Shown here: positions 58,225-64,000 of the stretch, piece after piece | Layout of the letters: every line of letters starts with the position of its first letter | Position numbering within the stretch: position 1 is the first letter of the stretch | Assembly (NCBI RefSeq): GCF_030463535.1 | Contig: NC_132881.1 | Location: 9,346,526 to 9,410,525, forward strand | Reading direction: 5' to 3' | Length of the DNA stretch: 64,000 nt | Source of the DNA: Salminus brasiliensis | Lineage: Eukaryota; Chordata; Actinopteri; Characiformes; Bryconidae | Notes under the pieces: generated by a model | Seen by the model: the letters and a program-made list of their open reading frames with translations, nothing else | Databases searched by the model: none | Told to the model about the DNA's origin: nothing | Translations under genes and position numbers: made by a program

Positions 58225-61200
58225 GTAGGTGATCATTCAGTTTCTATACATGTATTGACTTTCTTTTTTTGTGTTACAGGTTTTTCGGACCGCATGAACC
58301 AAGGGTCTGTGCATCTGCAACTGTGTGTGACTCGCTATCTGTCTGCAAGTGTGTAACAGGTAGGTGATCATTCAGTTTCTATACATGTATTGCCTTTTTT
58401 TTTGTCTTACACGCTTTCTGGACCAATGGCTCCCCCCTTTCTGATTGTGTATACAGCCAACAATAGTCTGTCCATTGCAACTGTGTGTGGCTCAGGTAAG
58501 TGTGGTAACAGGTAAGGTAAGTGTGTGAAAGGTAAGGGATCATTCAGTTTCTATACATGTATTGACTTAATTTTTTTGTCTTACAGGTTTTTCGGACTGC
58601 ATGTACCAAGGGTCTGTGCATCTGCAACTGTTTGTGTCTCGCTACTGTCTGTCTGCAAGTGTGTAACAGGTAAGTGATCATTCACTTTCTATACATGTAT
58701 TGACTTTCTTTTTTTGTCTTACAGGTTTTTCGGACTGCATGAACCAAGGGTCTGTGCATCTGCAACTGTGTCTGACTCGCTACTATCTGTCTGCAAGTGT
58801 GTAACAGGTAAGTGATCATTCACTTTCTATACATGTATTGACTTTCTTTTTTTGTCTTACAGGTTTTTCGGACCACATAAACCAAGGGTCTGTGCATCTG
58901 CAACTGTTTGTGACTCGCTACTATCTGTTTGCAAGTGTGTTACAGGTAGGTGATCATTCAGTTTCTATACATCTATTGACTTTCTTTTTTTGTCTTACAG
59001 GTTTTTCGGACCACATGAACCAAGGGTCCTTCCATTGCCACTGTGTGTGTGGCTCGCTATCAATCTGTCTGCAAGTGTGTAACAGGTCAGTGGTCATTCA
59101 GTTTCTATACGTGTATCGACTTTCTTTTTTTGTCTTAAAGGTCTTTCGGACCACATAAACCAAGGGTCTGTGCATCTGCAACTGTTTGTGACTCGCTACT
59201 ATCTGTTTGCAAGTGTGTTACAGGTAGGTGATCATTCAGTTTCTATACATGTATTGACTTTCTTTTTTTGTCTTACAGGTTTTTCGGACCGCATGAACCA
59301 AGGGTCTGTGCATCTGCAACTGTGTCTAACTCGCTACTATCTGTCTGCAAGTGTGTAACAGGTAAGTGATCATTCACTTTCTATACATGTATTGACTTTC
59401 TTTTTTTGTCTTACAGGTTTTTCGGACCACATGAACCAAGGGTCTGTGCGTCTGCAACTGTGTGTGACTCGCTATCTGTCTGCAAGTGTGTAACAGGTAA
59501 GTGATCATTCAGTTTCTATACATATATTGACCTCATTTTTTTGTCTTGCAGGTTTTTCGGACCGCATGAACCAAGGGTCTTTCCATTGCCACTGTGTGTG
59601 TGACTCGCTACTATCTGTCTGCAAGTGTGTAACAGGTAGGTGATCATTCAGTTTCGATACATGTATTGACTTTCTTTTTTTGTCTTAAAGGTTTTTTGGA
59701 CCACATAAACCAAGGGTCTGTGCATCTGCAACTGTTTGTGACTCGCTACTATCTGTTTGCATGTGTGTTACAGGTAGGTGATCATTCAGTTTCTATACAT
59801 GTATTGACCTTTTTTTGTCTTGCAGGTTTTTCGGACCGCATGAACCAAGGGTCTTTCCATTGCCATTGTGTGTGTGGCTCGCTATCAATCTTTCTGCAAG
59901 TGTGTAACAGGTAGGTGATCAATTAGTTTCTATACATGTATTGACTTTCTTTTTTTGTCTTACTGGTTTTTCGGACCACATAAACCAAGGGTCTGTGCAT
60001 CTGCAACTGTTTGTGACTCGCTACTATCTGTTTGCATGTGTGTTACAGGTAGGTGATCATTCAGTTTCTATACATGTATTGACCTTTTTTTGTCTTGCAG
60101 GTTTTTCGGACCACATGAACCAAGGGTCTTCCCATTGCCACTGTGTGTGTGGCTCGCTATCAATCTTTCTGCAAGTGTGTAAGAGGTAGGTGATCAATTA
60201 GTTTCTATACATGTATTGACTTTCTTTTTTTGTCTTACTGGTTTTTCGGACCGCATGAACCAAGGGTCTGTGCATCTGCAACTGTGTGTGTCTCGCTACT
60301 ATCTGTCTGCAAGTGTGTAACAGGTAAGTGATCATTCAGTTTCTATACATGTATTGACCTCATTTTTTTTGTCTTGCAGGTTTTTCGGACCGCATGAACC
60401 AAGGGTCTGTGAATCTGCAACTGTTTGTGACTCGCTATCTGTCTGCAAGTGTGTAACAGGTTGGTGATCATTCAGTTTCTATACATCTATTGACTTTCTT
60501 TTTTTGTCTTACAGGTTTTTCGGACCACATGAACCAAGGGTCCTTCCATTGCCACTGTGTGTGTGGCTTGCTATCAATCTGTCTGCAAGTGTGTAACAGG
60601 TCGGTGATCATTCAGTTTCTATACATGTATTCACTTTCTTTTTTTGTCTTACAGGTTTTTCGGACCGCATAAACCAAAGTTCTGTGCATCTGCAACTGTG
60701 TGTGACTCGCTACTCTCTGTCTGCAAGTGTGTAACAGGTAGGTGGTCATTCAGTTTCTATAAGTGTATCGACTTTCTTTTTTTGTCTTAAAGGTCTTTCG
60801 GGCCACATGAACCAAGGGTCTGTGCATCTGAAACTGTGTGTGACTCGCTACTCTGTGTCTGCAAGTGTGTAACAGGTTGGTGATCATTCAGTTTCTATAC
60901 ATCTATTGACTTTCTTTTTTTGTCTTACAGGTTTTTCGGACCACATGAACCAAGGGTCCTTCCATTGCCACTGTGTGTGTGGCTCGCTATCAATTTGTCT
61001 GCAAGTGTGTAACAGGTAGGTGATCATTTAGTTTCTATACATGTATTGACTTTCTTTTTTTGTCTTAAAGGTCTTTCGGACCTCATGAACCAAGGGTCTG
61101 TGCATCTGCATCTCGCTACTATCTGCCTGCAAGTGTGTAACAGATAAGTGATCATTCAGTTTCTATACATGTATTGACTTTCTTTTTTTGTCTTAAAGGT

Positions 61201-64000
61201 CTTTCGGACCACATGAACCAAGGGTCTGTGCATCTGCAACTGTGTGTGACTCGCTACTATCTGTCTGCAAGTGTGTAACAGGTAAGTGATCATTCCTTTT
61301 CTATACATGTATTGACTTTCTTTTTTTGTCTTAATGGTCTTTCGGACCGCATGAACTAAGAGTCTTTCCATTGCCACTGTGTGTGTGGCTCGCTATCAAT
61401 CTGTCTGCACGTGTGTAACAGATAGGTGATCAATTAGTTTCTATACATGTATTAACCTTCTTTTTTTGTCTTACAGGTTTTTCGGACTGCATGAACCAAG
61501 AGTCTTTCCATTGCCACTGTGTGTGAGTTGCTACTATCTGTCTGCAAGTGTGTAACAGGTAGGTGATCATTCAGTTTCTATACATGTATTGACTTTCTTT
61601 TTTTGTCTTGCAGGTTTTTCGGACCGCATGAACCAAGGGTCTGTATATCTGCAACTGTGTGTGACTCGCTTTCTGTCTGCAAGTGTGTAACAGGTAGGTG
61701 ATCATTCAGATTCTATACATGTATTGACTTTCTTTTTTTGTCTTACAGGTTTTTTGGACCACATGAACCAAGGGTCTTTCCATTGCCACTGTGTGTGCGG
61801 CTCGCTATCAATCTGTCTGCAAGTGTGTAACAGGTAGGTGATCATTCCGTTGCTATACATGTATTGACTTTCTTTTTTTGTCTTAAAGGTCTTTTGGACC
61901 ACATGAACCAAGGATCTGTGCATCTGCAACTGTGTGTGACTCGCTACTATCTGTCTGCAAGTGTGTAACAGGTAAGTGATCATTCAGTTTCTATACATAT
62001 ATTGACCTCATTTTTTTGTCTTGCAGGTTTTTCGGACCGCATGAACCAAGGGTCTTTCCATTGCCACTGTGTGTGTGACTCGCTACTATCTGTCTGCAAG
62101 TGTGTAACAGGTAGGTGATCATTCAGTTTCGATACATGTATTGACTTTCTTTTTTTGTCTTAAAGGTCTTTCGGACCACATAAACCAAGGGTCTGTGCAT
62201 CTGCAACTGTTTGTGACTCGCTACTATCTGTTTGCATGTGTGTTACAGGTAGGTGATCATTCAGTTTCTATACATGTATTGACCTTTTTTTGTCTTGCAG
62301 GTTTTTCGGACCGCATGAACCAAGGGTCTTTCCATTGCCATTGTGTGTGTGGCTCGCTATCAATCTTTCTGCAAGTGTGTAACAGGTAGGTGATCAATTA
62401 GTTTCTATACATGTATTGACTTTCTTTTTTTGTCTTACAGGTTTTTCGGACTGCATTAACCAAGGGTCTGTGCATCTGCATCTATGTGTGACTCGCTATC
62501 TGTCTGCAAGTGTGTAACAGGTAGGTGATCATTCCGTTTCTATACATGTATTGACTTTCTTTTTTTGTCTTAAAGGTCTTTTGGACCACATGAACCAAGG
62601 GTCTGTGCATCTGCAACTGTGTGTGACTCGCTACTATCTGTCTGCAAGTGTGTAACAGGTAAGTGATCATTCAGTTTCTATACATGTATTCACTTTCTTT
62701 TTTTGTCTTGCAGGTTTTTCGGACCGCATGAACCAAGGGTCTTTCCATTGCCACTGTGAGTGAGTTGCTACTATCTGTCTGCAAGTGTGTAACAGGTAGG
62801 TGATCATTCAGTTTCTATACATGTATTGACTTTCTTTTTTTGTCTTGCAGGTTTTTCGGACCGCATGAACCAAGGGTCTTTCCATTGCCACTGTGAGTGA
62901 GTTGCTACTATCTGTCTGCAAGTGTGTAACAGGTAAGTGATCATTCAGTTTCTATACATATATTGACCTCATTTTTTTGTCTTGCAGGTTTTTCGGACCG
63001 CATGAACCAAGGGTCTTTCCATTGCCACTGTGTGTGTGACTCGCTATCAATCTTTCTGCAAGTGTGTAACAGGTAGGTGATCAATTAGTTTCTATACATG
63101 TATTGACTTTCTTTTTTTGTCTTACTGGTTTTTCGGACCACATAAACCAAGGGTCTGTGCATCTGCAACTGTTTGTGACTCGCTACTATCTGTTTGCAAG
63201 TGTGTAACAGGTAGGTGATCATTCAGTTTCGATACATGTATTGACTTTCTTTTTTTGTCTTAAAGGTCTTTCGGACCACATAAACCAAGGGTCTGTGCAT
63301 CTGCAACTGTTTGTGACTCGCTACTATCTGTTTGCATGTGTGTTACAGGTAGGTGATCATTCAGTTTCTATACATGTATTGACCTTTTTTTGTCTTGCAG
63401 GTTTTTCGGACCGCATGAACCAAGGGTCTTTCCATTGCCATTGTGTGTGTGGCTCGCTATCAATCTTTCTGCAAGTGTGTAACAGGTAGGGGATCAATTA
63501 GTTTCTATACATGTATTGACTTTCTTTTTTTGTCTTACTGGTTTTTCGGACCACATAAACCAAGGGTCTGTGCATCTGCAACTGTTTGTGACTCGCTACT
63601 ATCTGTTTGCATGTGTGTTACAGGTAGGTGATCATTCAGTTTCTATACATGTATTGACCTTTTTTTGTCTTGCAGGTTTTTCGGACCACATGAACCAAGG
63701 GTCTTTCCATTGCCACTGTGTGTGTGGCTCGCTATCAATCTGTCTGCAAGTGTGTAACAGGTAGGTGATCATTCAGTTTCTATACATGTATTGACTTTCT
63801 TTTTTTGTCTTACAGGTTTTTCGGACTGCATTAACCAAGGGTCTGTGCATCTGCATCTATGTGTGACTCGCTATCTGTCTGCAAGTGTGTAACAGGTAGG
63901 TGATCATTCCGTTTCTATACATGTATTGACTTTCTTTTTTTGTCTTAAAGGTCTTTTGGACCACATGAACCAAGGGTCTGTGCATCTGCAACTGTGTGTG

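Larger units (their letters stand above)
53836..64000 (+). repeat. 137/138-bp splice-signal tandem array, block E (most homogeneous)
   Basis: About 74 units continue to the window edge. Consensus exon-like blocks of 80-85 nt alternate with 52-55-nt intron-like blocks. Exon variants include a GTGAGTGAGTTGC form, a GTGTGTGTGGCTCGC form and a CTGTTTGTGACTCGC form, arranged in repeating order. This gives higher-order repeats: about 54120-55640 recurs at about 55630-57150, and 56575-57399 recurs at 57400-58224. Other shared runs start near 59519, 61991 and 62959. In some units the acceptor is mutated to TTACTG. Open frames of about 82-106 codons here run straight through the intron-like parts and repeat with the units. 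I do not regard them as genes. Confidence 0.95.

Noticed and set aside
53836..64000. Repeated open frames of about 82-106 codons on + and 62-93 codons on -
   Set aside because: They run through both exon-like and intron-like parts, recur at the repeat period and have no protein motif. They follow from the unit sequence, not from coding selection.
53836..64000. CRISPR array
   Set aside because: The whole unit repeats, with no unique spacers between short direct repeats, and the context is vertebrate.

Overview
This window looks like euchromatic or repeat-rich DNA from a teleost fish, possibly an otophysan, though I cannot name the species. The evidence is the mix of elements: fish-type L2/CR1-like and L1/Tx1-like LINEs, several Tc1-like transposons with fish-typical ends, a hAT MITE, a tRNA-derived SINE, a small Ty3/Gypsy element with 0.2-kb LTRs, and vertebrate tRNA-Thr(AGT) and intron-containing tRNA-Arg(TCT) genes. 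I found no intact host protein-coding gene.

The dominant feature is a roughly 137-138-bp tandem repeat present in five blocks, all on the + strand: 1-2109, 6632-8242, 9785-11040, 50781-52852 and 53836-64000. By length this is about 120 units, and both window edges lie inside an array. Every typical unit contains what looks like a complete mini-intron: a CAG|GTAGGT-type donor, a TTGAC branch-point-like motif, a polypyrimidine tract and a TTACAG|G acceptor. These bracket an exon-like block of about 80-113 nt. The last block is interrupted by a 5'-truncated L1 with a 17-bp target duplication. It also shows higher-order duplications of about 1.51 kb and 0.825 kb. The 9.8-11.0 kb block decays into, and directly abuts, an exon-like sequence (11068-11393) that ends in a basic tail and is followed by a polyadenylation signal.

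That exon belongs to an unrecognised multicopy family. More degenerate copies lie on the minus strand at 18.7-20.1, 21.8-24.3, 25.7-25.8 and 28.1-29.4 kb. Recurring parts are a last exon, a 195-bp phase-0 exon (best copy 23937-24131), a 5' exon with a good donor, and a MITE in the 3' flank. These copies form decayed tandem duplications that carry nested insertions (hAT, SINE, Tc1 remnants, LINE).

From 30.1 to 36.6 kb lies a tandem array with a period of about 924 bp. Each unit holds one tRNA-Thr(AGT) and one intron-containing tRNA-Arg(TCT), all on the minus strand. Only one pair (35274-35363 and 35601-35673) looks fully canonical. The array ends inside a tRNA-Thr copy, at the LTR of a Ty3/Gypsy element (36576-41029) whose gag-pol is broken by frameshifts and a stop codon.

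From 41 to 50.8 kb is a graveyard of LINE fragments and unclassified AT-rich sequence, after which the 137-bp array resumes. The most unusual candidate system is the splice-signal-bearing array together with its adjoining terminal exon. Whether it is transcribed and spliced cannot be decided from DNA alone.
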